This document shows positions 33,416 through 44,892 of a stretch of DNA of 64,000 nucleotides, piece after piece; positions within the stretch are counted from its first letter, which is position 1, and each line of letters opens with the position of its first letter. The stretch is taken from positions 24,239,650 through 24,303,649 of the forward strand of contig NC_079887.1 in NCBI RefSeq assembly GCF_029227915.1, in the 5' to 3' direction. Origin of the DNA: Hydractinia symbiolongicarpus. Its lineage: Eukaryota > Cnidaria > Hydrozoa > Anthoathecata > Hydractiniidae. The position numbers were made by a program, and so were the translations under genes. The notes under the pieces were generated by a model. The model searched no databases and was not told the DNA's origin. It was given only the letters and a program-made list of their open reading frames with translations.

Positions 33416-36400
33416 ATGGCTGACAAAGACACCAATCGGCCATTATGTACACAGCAACAAGGTGTGCTACAAACAGAGTCTGGCTTGGAACTACACGCAA
33501 CAACACAAACAACAACAACAACAACAGTAGCAGCGCGAAAACTGAAAAAAGGTGCCTATCTTTTCTAGATTTATTTCGCTTTTTTATCAGTTTTGATGAG
33601 ATTTATCTAAATATTTTGTTGTATTTTATTTTAATTCTTTTTTTATATTTTATTTGTAACGACAAACATTCTCCCTCTTCATTCTCTCCTTTGATATTTT
33701 TACGCACGTAATAGTCTCTCGATCTAAAAATTGAGACGGCCCTAAAAAGTTTTTCGGAAACAGAGGTTCGAGATAAAGAAAAAATATTAGGAGAGAAAAA
33801 ACGGACTGGGATGAAAATATTTCTTCGACGTAAAAAGATGTTCGGAATATTCAAAATCAAAAGATTCTATTGTTTTTCAGCGCCTTTTTCACCTTTTTTT
33901 ATTGATTCCACCTTTTTTCTTTTGTATACACTACATTTTTTGTTAATATTTCTAAACTAAATCAATATTATTTTTCGTTCACTTTTATTCACCTTACAAA
34001 AATCTTCAATCAACAGAAACAAACTAACAAATTTTTAGAGTGTGGTCTTTCTTATAGAATCTGACTACACTGCATCGAAGACAGCTTTTAAAAGCGACAT
34101 GGTGCAAAACTTATCCAATTATATCAATGACGCGACGCGATGCTCACAACAAACGTCAGAAACCAGCGTAATATCGCAACATGACGGAGTACAAAAACGA
34201 ATTGAGACTAGCGTCCGAGTTAGCCTCCAAAATAAAGACATGTGGACAAAATTTCATAGCGCTGGAACTGAAATGATCATTACTAAAGCTGGAAGGTAGG
34301 CTTTTATATTTTTTTGAAACACTAACGACGTCGATAAAAACGATAATGACGATGGCATTATAGCCATGGTTTGATTCAGGTGAACTTATATAGAGTAAAC
34401 TGAGTCGACACTTTGGTATTGAAAACATAATGGAAAACATAATGGTAGAATTCTGTTAGCTACAACTCCCATCTTCGACAATTACAGGAGAAATAATTTT
34501 AACTTGAAAATTTTACAGTGTGAAAACGGAAATATTTGACGTGAGAGGTACAGTTATCATATAGTTAAGATTCGTATTAGCTATCCCAAAACTGGACTAG
34601 TTAACTAAGCTTTCTTTGAGGATATTAAATTCAGTTTTTCTCAAGCGAAAGCTTAGACGCAAACAGAGCAAATTCCTACAATTTAAATCCATCCATATGT
34701 AGACATATATGTTTGTTTAAATTTGTTTGTTTTTCGAGATAAAACGATTTTGACTTCCCTGTGAGTTCCAATACAAACAAATTAAAATGGGATCTTTAAT
34801 TGTTAATTTGTTTTTCACAAACTCTTTTTAAGATATAAATATGTTCACTTATAGATGCTATAGACCTCAAGACCCTAAACTATGAAATGAACTATGGATT
34901 TTTTTTGCAAAAGAAAAGAGCGATTGAAAAAAAGATCACAAAACAGCTACATAAAATAGCTATGGTTTTGTCTTTATTGTATGTCTAAAATGAATTTCAT
35001 GCTAAATTTGTTTTAAATTTTATGCTGAATTTGAAGGAAATTACAAACGGGACCGAAATAAGGATAAACGCGCATTAAAAGTGGCGAATGTCCGTCCTTG
35101 CTTAAGAAAAGTAGAATTATGAGGCTAAAGATATTTATTCCATATTTCTTTTCTTTTTGCAATTTTCTCATTCGTTTTTTTCCCTTAAAGTTAAGTTGGT
35201 AACAGGAAAGAATTGTAGGGTGAAATCTTCAAAAAAATGTTTACTTCTTTTGCTAGGAGAATGTTCCCAGTCATCAAGATTAATATATCGGGATTAAATC
35301 CGAAACTGAAATACATGCTTGTGTTGGATATCGTGCCGGTGGACGACAATCGTTATAAATATCATAATTCAGAATGGACCGTGGCTGGAAAAGCTGAACC
35401 GCACCTACCGGGAAGGTTATATGTTCACCCGGACGGACCATCAACCGGTGCACAATGGATTAGGCAGACCGTCAGTTTTCAGAAGGTGAAACTGACCAAT
35501 AATCATCTTGACCAATTCGGACACGTGAGAAATTTTTTAATTTTTTATTTTCTAATTTTTTCGACTTTAAGGCTCGTTGGCACATTTTCTGCTGCAGAGT
35601 TTGCTTTTTTTGTTACCGCATCGGCACTTTCGCACATTTAAAGATGCGCGCGAAAAAATCTCGTGTGTTTGCGCTATATAGGCATGGATGTTTCTTTATT
35701 TAACGTTGGTCAAACTTAGAAGATAGCTTTCGCTAATAAAAACCAACTAACGTAACAAATAATAATAATAATAATGAAAAATAATGTTCTGGGCAAAAAT
35801 AAATTAAAGTTATAAATTAAAGTCTAACTTATTATGCCTTATCGGACGAAACGTTTTTAAAAAAATAGTTTTCTAAAAGGACGGAAATTTCATGAGCGCG
35901 GCTCACTAAAAAAATTAGGTTTTTACTTTTTTTTAATGTTGCTATCTTTTCCGTTCTATCTATTTATAATACTCCTTTAAATGATTACTTTCTTTGAAAC
36001 GTAAAAACATAAAATTAAACAAAATTTTCGTCCAAAAAATTATTATTTCTCCCTGCTAAAAACCAACCAGCGAAAACTTTTCCCCGGTGAATATTTTTCC
36101 TGTAAGGGAATATATACCTAATTTAATATGCAATTTAGTGTCACCACCAAATGGCGTTAATTTTTAAAACGCTGGAAAAATTTTTTTCACGGTAACTGCT
36201 ATTCTATTTTTGTGTTTTAAAAACAAGAACATCTGTGGCCATCTGTGGCCATTTATGACCATGGAAAAAAATGGACAGCAAGATAAAGCAAAAAAATGTA
36301 TTTTGAGACGAATCGTTCGTTTATAAATATATTGTTATGTCAATATTTGATTATCATATCTATGTTATAAACGAAAGTTTGCGTCAGAAATACATCACGA

Positions 36401-39400
36401 GAAGAATCGAAATACTCGCATGTGTTATCGTGTGAAAATTTGTCGGACAACATTGACAAAATTTGTCCGAGGTGAAGAAATCTTTTGTCGGACGAAAATT
36501 TTATCTGCTAAAATTTTATGTACGAAAGAAAAAATTATTGAGCTAATTTTTAAAAAGAATCAGGTTCCTCGCTAAGAATTTCGTATTTTGGACAGTTCCA
36601 TTTATAGGTTCGTCTATCAACATTATCAATTCACATGATTAGACAAGTAGTCGTTTGTTTTTTAACGCTTATATCATTTTCTCACACTATCCATTATTCT
36701 TCAACATTTTTATGATCGTCCTAAATGAAATATATTTTGAATGATCAAAATAACTTTGGAAAAGGGTCTTTTTACCCTTTTTTAAGTAGGCAATCAAGGT
36801 TTATTATTTCAAAGAACATATAATTATTTTTAATCTCTCTGATAATATGTTTCCACATGTAACAGGCTCACAAAACAGAAAACAATGTAACTGTATAAGA
36901 ATATTTAGAATGAAATTGGAAAAAAAGTAAGAATATCCTAAGAATATGCTCATCTTGAAATTTTGCTTGTATCCTACCATTGATGGAAGATGTCTTTTCT
37001 CAGGTTTCATTTGAAGTATTTTTTCCTACCAAATCTATTTGTCTGTCATCTTGAATCAGGCTGCTTAAACAAAGTTAAAAAAATTCATGCTAAAACAAAA
37101 TAAAATTATTCTTATGTAACAAAGTTTGATATTTAAAGTTATGCCATTTTTAATTTTTTTGAAAGCGTGTTCAATCTGCAGAACGCTTTCCCCGCGAAAC
37201 TAATAAGTCAAATAAACTGGTTTAAAATGGTACCATTCAATACAATAGCTAATTCCACCAGCCAATCCCTTCACTCAAACACATGTCACTTATCTCGAAA
37301 CCGACCAATCAACAATTATATTACATTTAATTGGTGTAATTTTTGACCCATTTTTAGATAATTCTAAATTCAATGCACAAGTATCAGCCTCGTATTCATA
37401 TTGTACAAGCCAATGACAATTCAGCAGAATCATTACGCAAAAGTACCTTCACAACCCACGTGTTTCCTGAAACTGAACTCATTGCAGTGACGGCGTATCA
37501 AAATCCACGGGTGAGTTTACCTCCTCCTCAGGGCATTTTAATGCAAAAAAACCCTAAAAAGACCTAAAGGCGAAGTTGGGGTGAGTTATAAAGTAAACTT
37601 GCAGGACGAAATTGTTACGCTCTAAAGGGCGTTTATTCAATTTTCGAGCATTTTAAAGAGGGTACATTAATTAGAGGCGGGCGTTGAACACAGACCGGGA
37701 GGTTATTAAAAAAATGAGAAATTTGAATGTTTATTGTAATAATTTATATCAACTTTACGAAACTTCTCTTTCATTGGATGGAAATAGGGCGTTTATTATA
37801 GATGGGCGTTTAATAAAGGCTGAGCGTTTAATAGAGACTGGCTTTTATTTACGGTCGTTAAGCATTAGTGCTGGAGTTTCTCTCATTCTCCAAAAAGTGT
37901 TTTTACACATTTCTTTCTGGCATTCTGACGGTAGAAAACTTATATTTCAGAAAGACGGTTCCTTTGCGTCGCTTACCTTAATTAAGGTTTTAAGTTCACG
38001 TTTGGTTAGCAGAGACTGATTTCGTAATTGAAAATTTTCTGTTTTAGATAACGCAACTGAAAATTGAGAATAATCCATTCGCGAAGGGGTTTCGTGGCGC
38101 ATGCAACACAGATTATCATGGAATGAAAAGGTAATATCTCTTTCTTTAATTAACCCACTCTTTATTTATACGAGGCTCGAATTCTTTAGAAAACGAAGGA
38201 AATGAAAAGCAACCTGGCAAAAGATAGAATAAAAAAGCTCAAAATAGGGACATAAAAACAGCCATATAGTTTCCGAGACGTGTTTTATTTTAAATTTAGT
38301 AAGTTTTCACAGCAACGTCACTAAAATGAAAGTTTGATTTTGAATGGCCCACTGGCCTAACTAACCAAGCAAACACGTGAAATTGGTCTTTCTAAGTAGA
38401 TAGTTAAAAAACAACTATTAAATGTGTAAAAGAACTTTTTAACTTTTTGTTGTTCGCATTTGCCCTTTCATTTTGGATTGTTTTGAACAAACTTTATTTT
38501 AAATAACTCACGCTGATTTTATACTTTGACATCAAAAATTTTCGCGGATTCCGACAAGATTAAGGTTTTGGCGAAATATTTTTTTCGCGAAATAGTTTTC
38601 TTTAACTAATTTACAACTCATGGCGCAATATTCCATTTCCACATAATAAAAATGTTGGGGAGGCCTTGTCCCTTCAAAATCTGCAATGACGGGGGCATTG
38701 CTTAGTTTATCTCTTCTTACTTAAACCACGGAGGTTTAAACTGATTTTATTTTGGTAAGTAAACTATTGTTAAGGTTGTGAGGTAATTTTGCTTTTCAGA
38801 ATTTAAGTACAAGAATGGCTCAATAATCTCCTTGACGCAACTTTAACACGACATCTTAAGTAAACTTCCGATATAATAAGTTCCCAGACTAAATAGGAGG
38901 CCGCCGTGAATAATAAATCAATAAAATATATTTTTGATTGAGTGATTGACTAATTAATTGCGTGGATAATTAACGGATATATAACATTTTGGGTTTCATG
39001 TTTTTAAAAGTTTGTGAAGAATAGCTGAATTTGTTTTCCGAACCGTGTTTCGTTTGGTCCCATGTAAACGTGATAAATCTGCGGATAAACGCGCGTAATA
39101 CCCCAATGGAAATGACTAAATATTTATTAGATATTAATAATTATTTTAACTGCCTAAATTACAAAAAGTCAATACCTTATTTAAAAGAGTCGTAGCTACA
39201 AAGTGACAAATTTTTTAACCCATAGGTTAATATCTTTTGGCGAACAAAAACTTTCTTTATCGGTAAAGAACCACCTTTACAACGTTATTTTTGCCGGCTA
39301 CGTTCTTAATGCCGATTTTTTTATTAGCGGATTGCGAAACAAAATGCATAAGAGGTCAAAAATTTAAACTCCTAATAATAGCGAAAATAATCCTGAAAAC

Positions 39401-40773
39401 TTCGAAATACAAATTACTTCTTTTGAAAAACATTTAAAGAAACCAGTATTTAAGATAGTTATAAAAATAATAAATAATTTTTTTTGCTAGCTAAATATTT
39501 TCAACAACCTATCTTTTCTGCCGACTTTTTTACTGATTTATTATTTTCAAGAGAGAATACTGTCAACCGAGTTCCCGGGTCTCTTTTTCTCTACTTATCA
39601 GGCACCATGTCAATCTGTTTCCCATGGTTCCCCTTTTTCTTTTCATCAAACCGCTAAAAAAATCGTGCAAACCGTAGCGTGTTTTTCGCAATGACAGACT
39701 CCGTTGGCGTCGTCAGGATAAGAAAATAGACATAAAAAACACTCTCGTCTTTAAACCTCTTACGTTAAAGAAGCACAAACAGACCTCAGGCGGGGTTGTT
39801 TGTATTGCAGAATTACCAGCCTTCCATGTTTGTTTTTATTTTTTCAGATACCACGATCAAGAACTATTTTATACAACAAAGCGATCATACTCTAGTGCGT
39901 ATAGTCCTCCATCTCTACAAGGTCGGCACATGACTAATGGTATGTTCATGCCGAGATCAGGCTATTTGCAGGACGCTTACGGTAAGTGAAACCAGTCATG
40001 AGTGGAAAAAATAAGATAATTAGGGGACGGAATGAAACCCTAACGGTGTGAAAATTCTAAGCCATAAAATTTGTAGGATAATATTTCAGTGAAAAAAAGG
40101 TAACAAAAATTTTTTTCGGGCATCATTTCGATGGACAAATTGTGTAAATCAGGAAAGTTTTTATGCGGATATGTGGCATGGAAGTGACAGCGTTATTAGA
40201 AGACAACTACTTTTATTTTTTTGTAAGTTTGACCGATATTTTTTGATTAGAACAACGTTTGAGTACGTAAAGTTTTAAAAACGGACAGACGTGTGAAACT
40301 GCTGAATTCTGGGCTTGTTTAAACACAGCTTTTCCAGAATTGTAAATACCGAGAGAGATACATTGTATAGTATCAGTTTTGACCTTTACTGCTAAGAAAA
40401 AAATTTTTTTTTTCTTCTAGGTATTCCTACTCGATATACACCATCTGAGTATCCGTACACCATTCCATCGTACACGTCTAAAACATGCAGTCCTATACAA
40501 CCATCATGGCATACCAATGGTGACCAAAGACATGACTGCTCTTCACCGAATTCCACTGAGTTGTGTAATCCATCAAGTTTAGCCGTTCCGCCTTTATCAC
40601 ACCAGCCAGTTCTTCCTTCGTATTCGCTGTCAGCACCATACGGTGTTACTACATCTCAGATGTCGTTGTACTCATCTAGTGGGGCCCAAAACGAAACAAG
40701 CTATAGTACGCAGGAGTCAAAGCCATCGTATGATGCATGGCAGCCCGCAGAAACTCTTTATCCCTACCACTGA
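33416..40773 (+). CDS. Tbx4/5: T-box transcription factor, Tbx4/5-like
   Basis: Seven exons join in frame: 33416-33551, 34058-34295, 35257-35524, 37358-37510, 38048-38130, 39848-39981 and 40421-40773, giving 454 residues. The T-box DNA-binding domain covers about residues 98-283 in four exons: [86 protein letters not shown] and [17 protein letters not shown]. The [13 protein letters not shown], LTNNHLDxFGH and [13 protein letters not shown] versions of these blocks point to the Tbx4/5 group more than Tbx1, Tbx2/3 or Brachyury. The N-terminus has a poly-Thr stretch. The tail is Ser/Tyr/Pro-rich and ends YPYH, with no domain seen. It should act in the nucleus on T-half sites (TCACACCT-type). 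The subgroup needs a tree. The exon 2 acceptor at 34057 was chosen because the alternative at 34038 meets a stop. Confidence 0.93.
37600..37860 (+). repeat. Degenerate GGGCGTTTA repeat cluster in T-box intron 4
   Basis: At least five copies of a motif like GGGCGTTTAATA / GGGCGTTGAACA / GAGCGTTTAATA occur within about 230 bases. Similar GGGCGTTA motifs occur at 29935-30235. This looks like the remains of a repeat family with tandem sub-motifs, not an exon; the open frame covering it is incidental. Confidence 0.5.
38131..39847. other. Intron 5 of the T-box gene
   Basis: About 1.7 kb, AT-rich, with no nested gene or complete repeat recognised. Splice sites are AAAAG|GTAATA and TTTTTTCAG|ATACC. 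Confidence 0.6.
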
Positions 40774-41150
40774 TTCTGTGTGCGCTTTTGTTGGATATGA
40801 GCGTGTAAATGAAGTACCAGCCTATTTATATAAACATGTAGAGATTTGTAGAATTGATGACTCGTCCATATTTGTGACAACAAGTATATTTAAAAAACTC
40901 GACCTTTGACCTTTCAATATTTATTATTGCATGTCACGTTTTTGTAAATTTGGTGTTTTGTTTACATGATTGATCAAGAAATTCTACCTACAAAACTTGT
41001 AAATTAACCTATATTCGTACCCAGATCGTTTTTCTAAACAATATTAGTTTTAGGACGTGCGCAACTGTGGATAAACTTAAAAAATAACGGTGCTAAATTA
41101 TATTTCGTTTAGTATTATATAAGAAGGAAATCGGATCTATGTTTCCTTAT

Positions 41151-41156
41151 AATAAA
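41151..41156 (+). terminator. Candidate polyadenylation signal of the T-box gene
   Basis: AATAAA lies 378 bases after the stop codon. It is the first perfect hexamer noticed downstream in this AT-rich region. Confidence 0.35.
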
Positions 41157-41639
41157 TGAAATCGGATTTGCGCTTTCTTTATCGGATTAAAAACGTATTG
41201 TTTCTTGATCGTAGTTTTACCTACCCTAACTTTGTTGTTTTTTAAGTGTTTCGTGTTTTTGAGAAAAAGAGAGTTTTATTTGTTAAAAATATTATTTAAA
41301 ACAAAATTTACATGTATTTTTTGTTTACTTTGTCACCATCGCTAAATATTGCGAGGTCTAGTCCGGTTTTTTTCTACTTTTTAAAAAACGGGCCAGCTAA
41401 AGACAAAAACCTTAACCAAACTATACATTAGATGCTAAGAACTTTTGACTGTATCACATGTGTAGTAACCCGCTTTAAACAGTATTTAAAGCTGGATAAG
41501 GACTTAACCCCGTGATTTTTTACCCCCCCCCCCCCCCCCTAACCACTGAGCAATGTTTACAATAACCTGCTAGCAAACTTAAGAGGACGCCAATAAAAGT
41601 AAGTTTCTTGATACCTGGTTGATTCACTAAAAAAATTCT

Positions 41640-41806
41640 TACTCCTACACACTGTTATCAATGTGAGGCTTGTGTTAGAAATGTATACATTAAGTATACA
41701 CTGCTACCCGCCAATTTCCCTCACATGCATAGGGTTGACCCGTAGCTGTGGTAAAAACAATTGTTAAACATGGCCGCGCTGTAAGCCGAACCACGGATCT
41801 TGTGAC
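41640..41806 (-). mobile_element. tRNA-derived SINE, family A, 5'-truncated copy
   Basis: Read on the minus strand it keeps the B-box-like CGTGGTTCGG near 41795, then the shared core (ACAGCTACGGGTCAACCC, ATGTGAGGGAAATTGG) and the GTATACTTAATGTATAC block, ending ATTGATAACAGTGTG. The A box is lost. It lies 250 bases from an inverted full-length copy. Confidence 0.8.
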
Positions 41807-42060
41807 ACCTAAATTCATTTTTTAGAAGTCGCGATGTAATCAAAAGCTTAAAATTAAATCTTATTTTCAGTTCAAATCAAGTAATTTTCCTTGTTAAAAA
41901 CATGACTGTAGCATTTTGATCAGTTTATATTGGAAGTAGTGTAGATATATCCTTAAAATTATTTCAGTCTAAGAGTCTGGACACAAAATACGTATTAAAT
42001 TCTCTGATGTTATACACATACGTACCAAAATCATACAGTAAACTTTGTATGTGGCATGTG

Positions 42061-42279
42061 GTATAGTGCTTATTGAGTTCGCTTCGTTATCACAAGGTCC
42101 GTGGTTCGGTTCACTGCGTGTTTAGCAAGTGTCTTTACAACAGCTACGGGTCAACTCATACCATGTGAGGGAAATTGGGTAGGTAATGCTGGTGTATACC
42201 TAATGTATACATTCAGAACTCATGACTAACATTGATAACAGTGTTTCCAATATTGGCTTATACATTGTATAAACATTTA

Positions 42280-42310
<31 letters not shown>
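42061..42310 (+). mobile_element. tRNA-derived SINE, family A, near full length
   Basis: The tRNA-like head shows an A-box-like TAGTGCTTATTGAGTTCGC and a B-box-like GTGGTTCGGTTCACTG about 35 bases later. The core domain follows (CAAGTGTCTTTACAACAGC, ATGTGAGGGAAATTGG), then the GTATACCTAATGTATACAT block and an (AAT)n tail of about nine repeats at 42283-42310. Such elements are made by RNA polymerase III and moved by a partner LINE; that part is family knowledge. Confidence 0.85.
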
Positions 42311-42312
<2 letters not shown>

Positions 42313-42882
42313 ATCCTACGGTCCTAAACCTTGCAGTTGCAAATAATTCTGAAGTTGCAGGTGATGTATGAATAATTATAGATTCTTGGCAAATGTTTTT
42401 TATTTGTTTTACATGTAGCCCTTATTATGCTTACGAGGATTTTTAGACATCAAATATCCTGAATAAGGGGAATGTAACGTCTCAAAGAAATTATAAATCG
42501 CTTAAAGGGGACCTCCCACCTCAAGAAAACTTTTTCTCATACCGTAGATAATGCTGACTTATTAAAGAATACAATAATTATTTTGCACAATTCATTAGTA
42601 TAACTGCTTTCGACAGTAATGGCGGCCTTCCTCTCCAAAACGGGCTGGTTCAGCGGATGCGAGAAAAATGTCAACAAATGACGTAGAGCCGGCTATGAAG
42701 CAGACCGCTTTTGCGGAATTAAACAACCTCCTGTTTTTATAAAGGAAATGTGTTTATCGCGCGCCGCAGGTTCCTATTTTTTTTCAAATAAAAAATTAAT
42801 TCAAAAGTAAAAAATTTACAAAATTTTCTTGCAACATAACGAAAGACGTGGCAAAGTTTCGTAGAAAGGTAACATTTTAAAA

Positions 42883-42951
42883 ATGGATGCGTCTTGCGCT
42901 GCCGTAGGCTGTCCAAACCATAGAAAAAGATATCCGGAGTTATCATTTTTC

Positions 42952-42986
<35 letters not shown>

Positions 42987-43073
42987 TGATATGTATTGCT
43001 CCCATTGAAAGACCATCGCGTGAAGAAATCATTGAAGTTCACACTAAGTATTTTCGGATGTAAGACGGTACTC
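42883..43073 (+). pseudogene. THAP-type zinc finger, disrupted
   Basis: From ATG at 42883 the frame reads MDASCAAVGCPNHRKR then YPELSFFQ. This is the start of a C2CH THAP finger (C-x3-5-C spacing, then the conserved SFF block). An (AT)n microsatellite at 42954-42982 interrupts it. Downstream pieces (RPSREEIIEVHTKYF) are out of register and end in a stop. THAP fingers bind DNA in transposases and in host factors derived from them. Here the protein is too broken to work. Confidence 0.65.
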
Positions 43074-43314
43074 AACATTTAATTTACACATTTTTATAAA
43101 ATTACTTACTTTAATTATTTACATTAAGTACCTTGTCGGGGAAAAAACCGGGGTTTAGCTTATTCAGGAAAAATTAATAGTCGAGCCACTTCAGTCACCA
43201 GCCCCCAAATTTACTCACTTTTCCCGTTTTCCCTTATATTTGTGTTTATCGGACACGATCGAAAGTCCGCGACAACTCCACTTCGCTTCCTTGAATAGCC
43301 TCCTTGAAGCCAAC

Positions 43315-44547
43315 CTAACTATCATCAGGAGATAGGAACTCTCGTCTAATTCTTGAAACGGCACAACATGGGATAACTCGCCGTATTTTTCTCTCTGTGC
43401 GAACATGTACACACCAGGTGAAGTGGCGATAAGCAGCATACCGATATGTTCTACTATAAAAGTTTAGGAATAATAATTTTGATGTTATGAAATCTGAATA
43501 ATAATTACATACTAGTAACTTAGTAAATTGGATACATGTTCTTTGTTTGTTAGAAGGGTACTCTCTCTGTCGTGCATGATAGCCAAAGCTGTCCAAAGTG
43601 CGCCTTTTAAAAGGACGATGTATTTAAAGTTTTTATATTCAGTGATACATTTTTTATCTAGAATAAAGTGATAACTTGTAGTCATTTTTACATCAGGATG
43701 AATTGCATAATAATATCATCCGCGTTGTTCCCTGGGATTTTTGCCTCTTTTGATACACGCCGCTTCCCTTATATCAAAAAGGCAAAAAAAAGAGAGTGCT
43801 AATAATACTATAATTACCTTTCATCTCTGTCATCTGAGAAATTTCTAACTCCCTGCAACATTTGCACTCACACTCTAACAGCATCCTCTCACACTTCTCA
43901 CAAGAACACCGCTGATCAATCGGGAAAGGAATTAATAATCATTGAATTCGTTATCCACAGCAGATATGTTTTCGATATAAGCAAAGTGTTTTTGAGGTGG
44001 GAGGTCCCTTTTAACAAAAAAAGTATGCAGAAAATGATGGTGACATCAAAGTTGTCCAAAGTGCGTCTTTTAAAAGGACGATGTATTTGAAATTTTTATG
44101 TTCAGTGATACATTTCTTATCTAGAATAAAGTGATAACTTGTAGTCATTTTTACATCAGGATGAATTGCATAATAATATCATCCTCGTTGTTCTCTGGGA
44201 TTTTTGCCTCTTTTGATACACGCCGCTTCTCTTATATCAAAAAGGCAAAAATCCATGGAAAAGAGAGTGCTAATAATACTATAATTACCTTTAATCTCTG
44301 TCATCTGAGAAATTTCTAACTCCCTGCAACATTTGCACTCACACTCTAACAGCATCCTCTCACACTTCTCACAAGAACACCACTGATCAATCGGCTGTTC
44401 GATCCGATTATGCTGGGATTCTTCATCAAAATAATCATCGCCGCTGTCATAAAAAATGCTTGATTCGTTTGAATCACTATCCTCCTTTTCTTCTCTCGAT
44501 TTTTTTCGACAAGGTTCGAACTGAAAACCTAATACATTTCCAGACAT
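43315..44547 (-). pseudogene. P2RX7_C-like domain protein in transposon, interrupted
   Basis: Exon 1 (44547-44289) encodes an acidic start and WCSCEKCERMLLECECKCC, the Cys-rich signature of the P2X7 intracellular domain fold. Exon 2 (43657-43513) gives KKCITEYKNFKYIVLLKGAL and more. Exon 3 starts at 43453 with AAYRHFTWCVHVRTERKIRR then VIPCCAVSRIRREF. Junction phases agree (1, then 2). A TAG at 43317 interrupts exon 3 where the family usually has Tyr, and VGFKEA continues in frame beyond it. A second, truncated exon 2 and exon 1 lie between them because of the internal duplication. The domain binds zinc and occurs in many cnidarian proteins and mobile elements. Confidence 0.7.
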
Positions 44548-44892
44548 GTTTTATAATGAATGGCTTATTTTTAATTCTTTTAGCATGGTTTTTAGAACCT
44601 AAAGAACATTTTATGATGTACTCAGGGGGTCCACCTCTCTGCCGCTTGCTCGGCATATAGTTTCGTCTGAAAAATCAGAACTTGCATTACGTAACAAATT
44701 CGCCATTATGAATGCACCATTTTCAAAGCAGCGTAGCCATGCGATGAAAAGAGGTAAATCTTAGTAAAAGGTTTTGGCTTATTTAAGAGATACCAGATTA
44801 GAAAGAAATTAATAATCATGGAATTCGTTATCCACGCCAGATATGTTTTTGATATAAGCAAACTTTTTTTGAGGTGGGAGGTCCACTTTAAG

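Larger units (their letters stand above)
42501..44892. mobile_element. THAP / P2RX7_C-type DNA transposon, internally duplicated
   Basis: The left end CTTAAAGGGGACCTCCCACC and the right end (reverse complement CTTAAAGTGGACCTCCCACC) are inverted repeats of about 29 bases. A third, inward copy of the right end lies at 43985-44014. The content is a THAP-like segment on the plus strand near the left end and three exons of a P2RX7_C-like protein on the minus strand. The segment 43585-43922 is repeated at 44050-44394, with the first copy deleted after GATCAATCGG. A clear target duplication was not found. The superfamily is not assigned; THAP domains are known in P-element-type and other transposases. 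Confidence 0.75.

Noticed and set aside
42061-42130. Functional tRNA gene
   Set aside because: A- and B-box-like parts are present but the acceptor stem does not pair and the sequence continues into a SINE body; the same holds at 62296 and 62379.
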